Of a DNA stretch of 29,022 bases, positions 14,935-21,466 are shown piece by piece (the first letter of the stretch is position 1; every line of letters begins with the position of its first letter). The position numbers were made by a program, and so were the translations under genes. The stretch is from JAGWGI01 sp050749785 (GTDB lineage Archaea > Micrarchaeota > Micrarchaeia > Micrarchaeales > CABMGC01). The DNA lies in assembly GCA_050749785.1 (NCBI GenBank), contig JBOGSA010000023.1, positions 1 through 29,022 of the forward strand, written 5' to 3'. The notes beneath the pieces were generated by a model, which worked only from the letters and a program-made list of their open reading frames with translations, was not told the origin of the DNA and did not search any database.

Positions 14935-15206
14935 ATGGCAAATCTCAGGCAATTAGAACTAGAGATAAAGAGTATAAAGGAGCGCAACCGCAGAGTTGAG
15001 GATGATAAGGCATGGGAAAGAAGCTATTCAAGACGTGCACTTCTTATCCTCTTTACTTATCTTGCCGTAGCGCTTTACCTTAATGCAATAGAAATGAAAT
15101 ACCCCACCCATGGCTAAGCGCTATAGTTCCATCAGCTGCATTCTTGCTCTCAACTCTGACATTACCATTTTTCAAAAAGATTTGGTTGAAGTATACAAGA
15201 AACTAA
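14935..15206 (+). pseudogene. Small two-helix membrane protein, frame broken near 15105
   Basis: The first frame (14935-15117) gives 60 residues: a charged coiled-coil-like helix (EIKSIKERNRRVEDDKAWE) and one membrane helix (ALLILFTYLAVALYLNAIE), then TAA. Reading from about 15105 in the -1 frame continues with PWLSAIVPSAAFLLSTLTLP and FFKKIWLKY to a stop at 15204-15206, which is the second membrane helix and basic end of the same family (small prokaryotic proteins of about 90 residues ending in 'NPWxNAIVPxxGFxLSTLxLPxxKxxWL'). One base is missing, or two are extra, around the C-rich run ACCCCACCC (15101-15109). It could be a decayed gene, a sequencing error or a -1 frameshift. GGTGAT at 14921-14926 is the ribosome-binding site. 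Confidence 0.75.
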
Positions 15207-15242
15207 TTATTTTATTATGTATTTTCAACCTGATAGGTCTGG

Positions 15243-15283
15243 CTTGGCGGAGGCGGGATTAGGACCCGCACCTCTAATTTCTA
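15243..15283 (-). repeat. Duplicated 3' end of tRNA-Met, candidate attachment-site copy
   Basis: This 41-bp stretch repeats the 3' end of the tRNA-Met gene (compare 15987-16029) in the same orientation, from the 3' side of the anticodon arm through the T arm and acceptor strand. Differences are a few substitutions and two single-base gaps. The 5' half of the tRNA is absent. The 3' end of the MNT gene, including its TAG at 15281-15283, falls in the repeat. The arrangement matches the attL/attR layout of elements that integrate into tRNA 3' ends. Confidence 0.75.
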
Positions 15284-15601
15284 AATTACTATACCTTCCT
15301 TCAATGCTTGGCTGACTATGTTGATGCCCCTTGACATCTCATTGAATCTACCTTCGCTATACTGTAAAAAGTCAACCGGGTAGTGTATGCCCTGCTCCTC
15401 ATGCCATTCTTCCATGAGCTTCTCGAAGAGATGCTTGTCATACTTTCTCACCACAACTATTAAATCGATGTCGCTGTCCTTTGTGGTCTTCCCTGTGACC
15501 GTCGAACCGAACAGAACAAGTTTGATGACCCCGTATTTACCATGCACGACGTTTTTGAATCCTTTCAATAGTTCAATTATCTTAGGGTCAATCTTGCCCA
15601 T
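15281..15601 (-). CDS. MNT-type nucleotidyltransferase antitoxin
   Basis: Minimal nucleotidyltransferase of the Polβ superfamily, 106 residues. The motif GSTVTGKTTKDSDIDLIVV is the GSx10DxD signature (Gly-Ser and the two metal-binding Asp). In characterised MNT-HEPN systems the MNT protein AMPylates or otherwise neutralises the HEPN RNase toxin; that role is assigned here by analogy. The gene overlaps the HEPN gene by 25 bp, upstream partner first, and ends inside the duplicated tRNA-Met 3' end. Confidence 0.9.
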   Translation of the reverse strand: MGKIDPKIIELLKGFKNVVHGKYGVIKLVLFGSTVTGKTTKDSDIDLIVVVRKYDKHLFEKLMEEWHEEQGIHYPVDFLQYSEGRFNEMSRGINIVSQALKEGIVI

Positions 15602-15942
15602 TCCAACACCTCTTCTGCCTGCGAAATTGCCATGGAAACATCATTCTCGGTTATACTCCCTTCCTCACGTATAGGGTATCTTGCTGATATATAATATTTA
15701 GTTAGGACTTTTGAATTCTTCTTTACCTGAGTCGGAGCTCCCACACTCTCAGCTAGCTCCTGAAGGTCGTGTACTTTGTCGAATCGTTTTAGTTTTCTCA
15801 CCTGAACTGCCTTCAATGACTTTTCCGCAACCTGTTGGCAGTAATATGCCGCATCACGAAGCCTTTCATTATCGTAAAGGATTCTTGCGGTGACTAGATT
15901 GTCTGCCGCGATATCTAACCATTCCTTTTCGTCGCTGTCCAC
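15577..15942 (-). CDS. HEPN-domain toxin (RNase)
   Basis: A 121-residue HEPN domain protein. It has the typical all-helical opening 'WLDIAADNLVTARILYDNERLRDAAYYCQQVAEKSLKAV', the Rx4H RNase motif as RFDKVH (about residues 53-58), and the C-terminal 'YYISARYP' seen in this family. HEPN proteins paired with MNT partners act as RNA-cutting toxins. The start is GTG (15940-15942); no in-frame ATG is near, and a TATA-like element at about 15962-15970 lies 25 bp upstream, so the mRNA is probably leaderless. Forms an operon with the overlapping MNT gene. Confidence 0.9.
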   Translation of the reverse strand: MDSDEKEWLDIAADNLVTARILYDNERLRDAAYYCQQVAEKSLKAVQVRKLKRFDKVHDLQELAESVGAPTQVKKNSKVLTKYYISARYPIREEGSITENDVSMAISQAEEVLEWARLTLR

Positions 15943-15988
15943 TATAAAACATCGCTATAAGATATTAAATAAGTTTAGGTTACCTTCT

Positions 15989-16110
15989 TGGCGGAGGCGG
16001 GATTCGGACCCGCGACCTCTAGATTTCTTAGCTGTCATTGCATAATTGCTCATCACTCATAGTGCTTTGCATATGAGTCTAGCGCTCTAACCAGGCTGAG
16101 CTACCCCGCC
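15989..16110 (-). tRNA. tRNA-Met (anticodon CAT) with intron
   Basis: On the minus strand the acceptor GGCGGGG (16110-16104) pairs with CTCCGCC (15996-15990), discriminator A at 15989. The D arm is GCTC...GAGC and the T arm GCGGG-TCCGAAT-CCCGC. The anticodon stem CTAGA/TCTAG encloses the loop CTCATA...A with anticodon CAT. About 47 nt (16071-16025) interrupt the loop after position 37, the canonical archaeal intron position. CCA is not encoded. Elongator Met is most likely; Ile with modified C34 is a formal alternative. The 3' part is duplicated at 15243-15283. Confidence 0.9.
16025..16071 (-). other. tRNA-Met intron (37/38 position)
   Basis: About 47 nt split the anticodon loop between A37 (16072) and A38 (16024). 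Exon ends can pair to form a bulge-helix-bulge as required by the archaeal tRNA splicing endonuclease; exact cut sites could shift by one or two bases because both borders are A-rich. Confidence 0.75.
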
Positions 16111-16158
16111 ATGAGTATAATTTATAGAGAATACTTTATAAGCCCTTAGTGAAGATGG

Positions 16159-16231
16159 TGCGAGCACGGGGATTTGAACCCCGGCTATTGGGTTGGAAAC
16201 CCAAAGTCCTACCAGGCTAGACTATACTCGC
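16159..16231 (-). tRNA. tRNA-Gly (anticodon TCC)
   Basis: On the minus strand the acceptor GCGAGTA pairs with TGCTCGC (one G-T), T arm CGGGG-TTCAAAT-CCCCG, anticodon stem TTGGG/CCCAA with loop TTTCCAA, giving TCC. The discriminator is A at 16159 and a CCA follows at 16158-16156, so this tRNA, unlike the others here, may have CCA encoded. Confidence 0.95.
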
Positions 16232-16254
16232 ACAGAATACCTTTGCTCAAAATG

Positions 16255-16884
16255 TTATTTAAAGTGCTTGGATTTGGGCTCGTGCGCAAGTATCGTTGTG
16301 GCAAGCACCGTTCTAACCGCCCTCTCAATCGTTGCAGCATCCATGCTCGGCGCGTCGGATTTCTTCAGTGCTATTGCCTGCTGGTGCGAAAGTGGTATGT
16401 GTATGAATCCCGCCTTCCTCATCTTCTTCTCGTCCGCGAGCTTCATTATCTCATAGAATGCCTCGTTGCACAGATATGTTCCTGGGAAGAACGAATACTC
16501 CGCTGGAATCCCTGCCTTTTGCAGTGCAACCCTAATCTTTCTGAGTGGCAGCTTGGAGTGATATGCCATCTTTCCCTCATGTTCTATTATTTCGTCAATC
16601 TCCTCCTCTTTGCTTTTTATGTAGAAGTTGTTTAGCGCAATTCTTTCAAGTGATACATGTCCCTTGACTGCAAGCCCGATTCCGACAATTATGTCAGGAT
16701 TGTCTTTCATCACTGCATCGCGTATCGTCTTTGCCGCTGCCCTGTGCTTGGATGGGAGTTCCATTCCGATTATCCTAACTCCCCTGATCCTTTTTCCGTT
16801 GAGCTCCCTTGCTATCTTTCCGCTCAAATTTGTATCGTAGTCTAGATACGGGCCGAATCCCGTAAGCAGTATAGTGTGTGCCAT
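16255..16884 (-). CDS. pcp: Pyroglutamyl-peptidase I (C15 cysteine peptidase)
   Basis: The enzyme removes N-terminal pyroglutamate from peptides. The 209-residue length and motifs fit family C15: N-terminal 'ILLTGFGPYLDYDTNLSG' (family 'LxTGFxPFxxxxxNPS'), catalytic Glu80 in 'HVSLERIALN', nucleophile Cys139 in 'GTYLCNEAFY', and His162 in 'GFIHIPLSHQQA'. The catalytic triad is complete. A TATA box (GCTATAAGTC, about 16910-16919) lies 30 bp upstream of the ATG, so it probably has its own leaderless transcript although HMG-CoA synthase ends just upstream. Confidence 0.93.
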   Translation of the reverse strand: MAHTILLTGFGPYLDYDTNLSGKIARELNGKRIRGVRIIGMELPSKHRAAAKTIRDAVMKDNPDIIVGIGLAVKGHVSLERIALNNFYIKSKEEEIDEIIEHEGKMAYHSKLPLRKIRVALQKAGIPAEYSFFPGTYLCNEAFYEIMKLADEKKMRKAGFIHIPLSHQQAIALKKSDAPSMDAATIERAVRTVLATTILAHEPKSKHFK

Positions 16885-16920
16885 AGAATCGAATAATAAG
16901 CGCTAATAAGACTTATAGCA

Positions 16921-18771
16921 TTATCGAACGGCAGCAGCCTTGAGCTTCACTGCGCCGATCGCTTCCCTGTTCTTTGCGCACAGCTTGCTTGCCATGTCCA
17001 AAAGCTTAACATCATTGACAATCGGGAGATCAAGGTCGCTGAATCTTGCGAATGCGCAATCTGCATCCTTGAGCGAAATCGAGGTCCTTAGGATGTGTGC
17101 CTCGCCTGCGCCAATTTCTTTTCTGTTGCCAAATTCGTAGTCGATGTTCCTTTGAAGCGCATCAGACATATACATGAACTCCCTACCCATTGCGGAGGCA
17201 ACCACGGTCCTTGCCTCATAGCCGCTTCCGTATCCCTGTATTATTATCTTCTTGCCCTCCGCAAGCTCTTTTTGGAGCTTTAGCAGTGCGCTTCCGAGCG
17301 AGAGTCCAAATGATCCTGTGTATATGTTGCCTATCTCCTTGCTGAGCATAGATACTTCTGAAACCTTCAGCTGATCCATGAACTCCTTGAATACCTGCGA
17401 TTCGCGTATCTTCTTATTGTAAGTTGTGTCTTTCTTCATGAAGGCTTCTATGTACTCGAGAAGCTCGCTGAAAGATTCTCTGACATCCTCTATGCATCTC
17501 CCGTTTGTTTTTGATTTTTCCAGCCTCTCAGTTGTCTCATCCATCAGCGATATCAGTTTGTCGCTGAGTTCATACTTCCCTCTCATTTCGGCGAACTTTT
17601 TTATTATGCTCTCGGCAATTGTAGCGATGTTGCTGTTCACATCGTGCGCCAACTTCTCCTTGGCTTCCGGAGGCAGCCTGTTCATCTCCTCTATTATCCT
17701 TTCAACCTTGGTGGAGTTGTTCATCACGTCGATTATGAATCCTAGCTGCGCCATCTGGTCATCAAATCCATCCAGGAAGGTCTCATCCATTCCTGTCTCA
17801 CTTTTGAGCCTCTTCACCAACTCCGGCTCATGGGATGCAAACTGCCTCACGGCCGCTGCAACAGCCTTCTCATACATCCTTGGATACGGAGCATGCGGCA
17901 CTATCACATAAGAGTCGGTGAATTTTTTGTAATCCTTTAGCTCCTCAGGCTTGCCCTCGAACGCCTTTTTCAGGCTCCTGTATGTGCCGTAAATGTAGCA
18001 GAGTTCGGAGAACTTTCCGAATACTATTGGGTGCTTGTTCATCAGCGCTATGCCGGTCTTTTCATCCTTCACCCTAGTTATCGGCTTTGAAAAATCAACC
18101 ACGCTCTTTCTGTCATGGCCTATTAGCTTTGATGAGAGCAGCAATCCCTTGTTTCCCGCGCTCTCGCTGCTTTCCACAAGGAATGCAACAGAGCCAAAAC
18201 CCCCGGTCTCATCCGCGACAGAACCCTCCTGGTATTTTGCCTCGTCTGATGTGACTATTATCGCTTTGCCCTCTATCCCGTTTCTGGCCTTTCCCGCAAT
18301 GTCCGATGCGCCTGCAACGCATGCAGACTGCACGTGCGGTGCATCCTCGGGATTTAGGTAACCGATGTCGTATCCGTGTTTGTTTAGAGATGCTGCAAGC
18401 TCATTCACCGCCTTTATCGTGTTTATCGCGTGCGCCTTTGCGCTATCCTCTGGCGACTCGGTTGCGTAAGTAAGCGCCTTTATCTCATCAAGCCTGACAT
18501 TGTAGCCAAGCGAGAGCTTTATTATCGCAAGAGCCGCGCTTGTTATTGGATCCTCTCCATGCCCGGCCACAGATGATCTGTCTATCCCAAGCCCATTGAC
18601 CATCTTGTCGCGCTCGTCCTTTGGATTTACGGGCAGCTCCGTGTTCGGATCTATTATCGTCTTGGCCTTCTCCTCAGCGGAGATGAACTTGCTGCCGATA
18701 GATATCGAGATTCCCGTTATCGCAAGCTTGCCGCGCGCGAGCTGCGCAAAGTCAAGCATTTCTGTCGCCAT
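16921..18771 (-). CDS. HMG-CoA synthase with large helical insertion
   Basis: Thiolase-fold enzyme condensing acetyl-CoA with acetoacetyl-CoA, the first committed step to mevalonate and archaeal lipids. Family motifs: 'DRSSVAGHGEDPITSAALAI' with the catalytic-type Glu (73), nucleophile Cys151 in 'VQSACVAGASDI', 'IVTSDEAKYQEGSVADETGGFGSVAFLV', 'FGKFSELCYI', His293 in 'VPHAPYPRMYEKAV', 'GNIYTGSFGLSLGSALL' (481 on) and 'GYGSGYEA'. Archaeal enzymes have about 350 residues; this has 616, mainly because about 170 charged, helix-rich residues (about 310-480) lie where 50-70 are usual. A TATA-like TTTAAAAGG (minus strand, about 18795-18803) is 27 bp upstream, giving a probable leaderless mRNA. Confidence 0.87.
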   Translation of the reverse strand: MATEMLDFAQLARGKLAITGISISIGSKFISAEEKAKTIIDPNTELPVNPKDERDKMVNGLGIDRSSVAGHGEDPITSAALAIIKLSLGYNVRLDEIKALTYATESPEDSAKAHAINTIKAVNELAASLNKHGYDIGYLNPEDAPHVQSACVAGASDIAGKARNGIEGKAIIVTSDEAKYQEGSVADETGGFGSVAFLVESSESAGNKGLLLSSKLIGHDRKSVVDFSKPITRVKDEKTGIALMNKHPIVFGKFSELCYIYGTYRSLKKAFEGKPEELKDYKKFTDSYVIVPHAPYPRMYEKAVAAAVRQFASHEPELVKRLKSETGMDETFLDGFDDQMAQLGFIIDVMNNSTKVERIIEEMNRLPPEAKEKLAHDVNSNIATIAESIIKKFAEMRGKYELSDKLISLMDETTERLEKSKTNGRCIEDVRESFSELLEYIEAFMKKDTTYNKKIRESQVFKEFMDQLKVSEVSMLSKEIGNIYTGSFGLSLGSALLKLQKELAEGKKIIIQGYGSGYEARTVVASAMGREFMYMSDALQRNIDYEFGNRKEIGAGEAHILRTSISLKDADCAFARFSDLDLPIVNDVKLLDMASKLCAKNREAIGAVKLKAAAVR

Positions 18772-18826
18772 GCAGACTACTTAGATGGAAACCCTTTTAA
18801 ATGACGTTGGGCTATTCGTCAGATGC

Positions 18827-19966
18827 TTAAGGGAGCTCGCGCCCCGGAGTTAGGAGGTAGATTGCATTCTCAAGCATCTTGGCCTGGTCGTTTTCGCCGT
18901 CGCGCAATGCCGAAAGGGTGTCTGTTAGAGCGCTTATTTTTATATCCATCTCCTGTCCGAATTTCTTTGAGTTTATGTTGTTGCGCTGAATCTTTAGCAG
19001 AGATATCTCCTTCTCAAGCCGAGTGCATGTTTCTATCTTCGCTGCGGCTTGTCTCTCCTTGCTCTTTTCATCAAGTATCTTCTTGCCATTCTCCTTATCC
19101 GCACTAGCCCTTGCGATCATTATCGCATACTCGATCTGCCCGAGGTCTAGGCCAAGATGCTTGCTTAAAGTGTTGGCGCCTAAGTTGCCGTATCTCCTAT
19201 CTTTATTTAGCATGATAATCACCTGGCGGTTTGCCTCCGTCATCTGCTCGATGACCAGCGGGTCTATGTCTAGACCATCATTTTTGAGCACTTCAAAAAT
19301 AAGGAGCTTTGCGCCGACCTCATCGATTCCTGGCAGCATCTTTCGTTTCTCCATTACGGTGTAGATGCCGCTCATGTTAAGTGGCTCTTCCCTTTCCTTT
19401 CTGCTTTTTCCTTCCAGCTCTTTGTAAACTGCAACGATCCCCTTTTTTATCTCGCTCTTGCTTAGTTTTTCTGTTCCAACAAGATCAAAAACCTCGGCGT
19501 ATTGATTGGTAGCAGATTTTTCATCCGCTTCAATCTCATCAACTGCGCCGTTAACTTTCTTTTCTTCAGCAATCTCCTTATTGGCTTCCTTGGTTAGGTC
19601 TAGCACATTCCCTTGTGTTAGGTTGAGCACACTTTCCAGTTTCGAACGATCCACATGATAGCGCTTGTAGACAAGTTTTGCGACAGCTCTTTTTATCTCC
19701 GTTACCTCTTCCGTATAATGCGGCACATATAGCTCGAAGTTGTGGTAGACAATAGCGTTGAATATCAATGCCCTTGCCTCTATCTCTGCATTTATCTCGC
19801 CCTTAGTGACGCTAACTCTGCCTGTCGGCCCATTCCCGGAGAGGAAATCGTATAGGCTATCAAGAGTTATTTTCTCCCCTCTAGCCTCCAGCTTTTCAAA
19901 CGCCTTTAGTACAGCTTCCGGGGTTATTTTTTCTATGCTTTTTGTTTTTGCCTTCATTTTTCCCAC
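18827..19966 (-). CDS. Hypothetical charged, helical protein, 379 aa
   Basis: I recognise no family. The protein is soluble, Lys/Glu-rich and mostly helical. Residues 1-130 may hold a winged-helix-like module (ITPEAVLKAFEKLEARGEKITLDSLYDFLSGNGPTGRVSV). The middle (about 135-165) is acidic and probably disordered. A C-terminal part (about 300-360) looks like a coiled coil (AAAKIETCTRLEKEISLLKIQRNNINS). 'DFLSGNGPTGRVSV' resembles the start of KfrA-type DNA-binding plasmid proteins, an inference only. It begins one base after the RAM-domain gene and is likely cotranscribed with it. An alternative start is ATG 19957. Confidence 0.65.
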   Translation of the reverse strand: MGKMKAKTKSIEKITPEAVLKAFEKLEARGEKITLDSLYDFLSGNGPTGRVSVTKGEINAEIEARALIFNAIVYHNFELYVPHYTEEVTEIKRAVAKLVYKRYHVDRSKLESVLNLTQGNVLDLTKEANKEIAEEKKVNGAVDEIEADEKSATNQYAEVFDLVGTEKLSKSEIKKGIVAVYKELEGKSRKEREEPLNMSGIYTVMEKRKMLPGIDEVGAKLLIFEVLKNDGLDIDPLVIEQMTEANRQVIIMLNKDRRYGNLGANTLSKHLGLDLGQIEYAIMIARASADKENGKKILDEKSKERQAAAKIETCTRLEKEISLLKIQRNNINSKKFGQEMDIKISALTDTLSALRDGENDQAKMLENAIYLLTPGRELP

Positions 19967-19967
19967 T

Positions 19968-20249
19968 TCAAACTGTTCGCAGTATCAAAGTAGTCGCTTG
20001 GTCTTGTACACCGGGAATTTTTCTTATTTCATCTATGGTCTGGTTTAACTTAGGAACAGTTGGTCGACTCAAGTTTGCCACTATATCATATTGCCCTGTA
20101 ATCTCCTGAACCTTAGTTACTCCCTCAATCTTTTTGATTTTCGATGCAAGTTTTGCAGAGTCCGCGCTTGTGCTAACGCCAATCAGCACAAAGGCGTTTA
20201 CCGCACCCTCTGTTGTCTCTCTTTTAATTTTTTTCATTAACATTTTCAT
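19968..20249 (-). CDS. Lrp/AsnC ligand-binding (RAM) domain protein
   Basis: The 93-residue protein matches the αβ-sandwich RAM domain of Lrp/AsnC regulators: 'AVNAFVLIGVSTSADSAKLASKIKKIEGVTKVQEITGQYDIVANL' is the typical 'GVxxVxxxTGxYDxxxxV' pattern, ending 'IPGVQDQATTLIL'. The usual N-terminal DNA-binding HTH is missing. Such stand-alone domains can bind amino acids and pair with full Lrp proteins. Starts at ATG 20249, 20243 or 20234 are all in frame; a TATA-like CATATAAAT on the minus strand (about 20275-20283) favours the first. The 379-aa gene follows after one base. Confidence 0.85.
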   Translation of the reverse strand: MKMLMKKIKRETTEGAVNAFVLIGVSTSADSAKLASKIKKIEGVTKVQEITGQYDIVANLSRPTVPKLNQTIDEIRKIPGVQDQATTLILRTV

Positions 20250-20311
20250 CCCGAATTAATTATGGATTTCTGATATTTATATGTGCCTCATTGTTTGTTT
20301 TAAAGTCTAAT

Positions 20312-20791
20312 CTAATTTAGCTGCGCAGAATTGCCGTTTTGCAAAGCAAGTGCGGCCTCTTCTTTTCTTTTTGCCGCGAGCAATTCGTATTTCTTGGTGG
20401 CTTTCTCGAGGTCCATCGCCTTTATCATCTTGCCGACCAGGTTGTCTGACATGCTCAGGAACCTTGCTATCCTGTCTGGGCCGTATTTCTTCCTATAATA
20501 CATGATGGTTACAATCTTTTTGATGCTATCCTCATCATTTTTTTCTGTCTTGTCGCTGTAAGTTGCTTCGCTATCCAATCTGTTGGCGGTGAGCACATGA
20601 GCTATGAATATCTTTGTTTCCTCTGGGCAGCTAACCATCTCGAGCCCCTTATTCTTGTTCTCAAGCACCATTTCCCTGTAGATGTCGAGCAATCTGGGCA
20701 GCTTCGTATCTGACGCCTCATCTATTTTATGGTATAATTTGAGGACCCATTGAGGCTCAAGGAGCCTTACTTTTGACTTTGTAGCTGCCAT
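20312..20791 (-). CDS. Hypothetical protein with possible C-terminal HTH, 159 aa
   Basis: I do not recognise this helical, charged protein. The stretch 'KKYGPDRIARFLSMSDNLVGKMIKAM' (about 103-128) has the look of a helix-turn-helix ('xxxIARFLxMSxxxVxKxI'), so DNA binding is possible. The ATG at 20791 lies 29 bp after a TATA box (CTTATAAAG, minus strand, about 20817-20826) framed by a CGCTT/AAGCG dyad at 20816-20828. The transposon inserted only about 15 bp upstream of that box, so the core promoter is intact but anything further upstream is displaced. Confidence 0.6.
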   Translation of the reverse strand: MAATKSKVRLLEPQWVLKLYHKIDEASDTKLPRLLDIYREMVLENKNKGLEMVSCPEETKIFIAHVLTANRLDSEATYSDKTEKNDEDSIKKIVTIMYYRKKYGPDRIARFLSMSDNLVGKMIKAMDLEKATKKYELLAAKRKEEAALALQNGNSAQLN

Positions 20792-20832
20792 CTTACCAAA
20801 CGATGTTTGTTTGCCCGCTTTATAAGCGTTTG

Positions 20833-20841
20833 TTGGGTTTT
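20833..20841. repeat. Target-site duplication, left copy (TTGGGTTTT)
   Basis: The nine bases TTGGGTTTT directly precede the left terminal repeat and recur exactly at 25617-25625 directly after the right terminal repeat, as left by staggered cutting during transposition. Confidence 0.85.
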
Positions 20842-20896
20842 GGCTTTGTTGAATAATTTATAATCTGTTGAAATATTAAGCTTTTTGTTGAAATAA
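20842..20896. repeat. Left transposon end with subterminal TGTTGAA repeats
   Basis: The terminal repeat GGCTTTGTTGAATAA (20842-20856) is followed by CTGTTGAAA (20865-20873) and TTTTGTTGAAATAA (20883-20896). All share the core TGTTGAA and are likely binding sites for the transposase. The last one ends only about 5 bp before the TATA-like element of the restriction endonuclease gene. Confidence 0.7.
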
Positions 20897-20929
20897 TGGG
20901 TTTTTAAGGTTTGTTTGCTTACTACCCCT

Positions 20930-21466
20930 ATGCCTACAGAAATATCAAAGACTATTGTGGTAGAGGCAATCAAGGAAGTATCGAAAAAGATGAAAAGGGT
21001 TAATGGAATTCTCAAGGAGTATAATGTCTTTTTGAGCAACAAAAACCTATCCGAGATAATTGGTAAGATCTCAGAAACTACCTTTGCAGAAGTTTTAACG
21101 AAACATCTCGGATACGAAGTAAAATATGCCAAAGCGGATGCTGAACCTGACCTATTTTTTACCAAAACAAAAGAGAAATTTGAGATAAAAATGTCCTCTA
21201 CTTCTTCTGGGTGGCAAGGTGGTGAGTTTAGCACAAGACCTACAGAGTATTTTCTAATTACTTGGGGTGGTGATTTTGATGAATTTTTCGTGGCAAAAGC
21301 ACACCTAACAGATAAAGAGTGGTATTCGCATATAGCAAATCGTAGATATGGCACGAGCTATCCTGCAAAAGACCTCTTTAACAAAAAGGAAAAGATAATC
21401 TATCTGGGTAAATTGGAGCAAACAAAAAGAGGGGCAATTAGGATAGTAAGAGAGAAAATCGATTAG
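20930..21466 (+). CDS. Type II restriction endonuclease (PD-(D/E)xK fold)
   Basis: The 178-residue protein carries a PD-(D/E)xK core: 'TFAEVLTKHLGYEVKYAKADAEPDLFF' leads into 'KFEIKMSS', giving Asp74 and Glu85-x-Lys87, with Glu54 as a likely N-terminal acidic residue. Its partner is the convergent methyltransferase, with which it overlaps by 4 bp (21463-21466). The recognition site cannot be read from the sequence. ATG 20930 is preferred to the TTG at 20915; a TATA-like TTTTTAAGG (about 20901-20909) lies 26 bp upstream, so it is probably leaderless. The promoter sits right beside the subterminal TTTTGTTGAAATAA repeat. Confidence 0.8.
   Translation: MPTEISKTIVVEAIKEVSKKMKRVNGILKEYNVFLSNKNLSEIIGKISETTFAEVLTKHLGYEVKYAKADAEPDLFFTKTKEKFEIKMSSTSSGWQGGEFSTRPTEYFLITWGGDFDEFFVAKAHLTDKEWYSHIANRRYGTSYPAKDLFNKKEKIIYLGKLEQTKRGAIRIVREKID

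Noticed and set aside
15243..15283. A second functional tRNA-Met
   Set aside because: Only the 3' part is there; the 5' acceptor strand, D arm and anticodon are missing.
16025..16071. C/D-box sRNA inside the tRNA-Met intron
   Set aside because: A perfect box C (GTGATGA) occurs on the minus strand, but no box D (CTGA) is found at a suitable distance, so one motif alone is not enough.
20767..21354. Long minus-strand frame of 195 codons across the transposon end and the endonuclease
   Set aside because: It crosses the transposon border and is antisense to the PD-(D/E)xK gene; the composition is that of a shadow frame.
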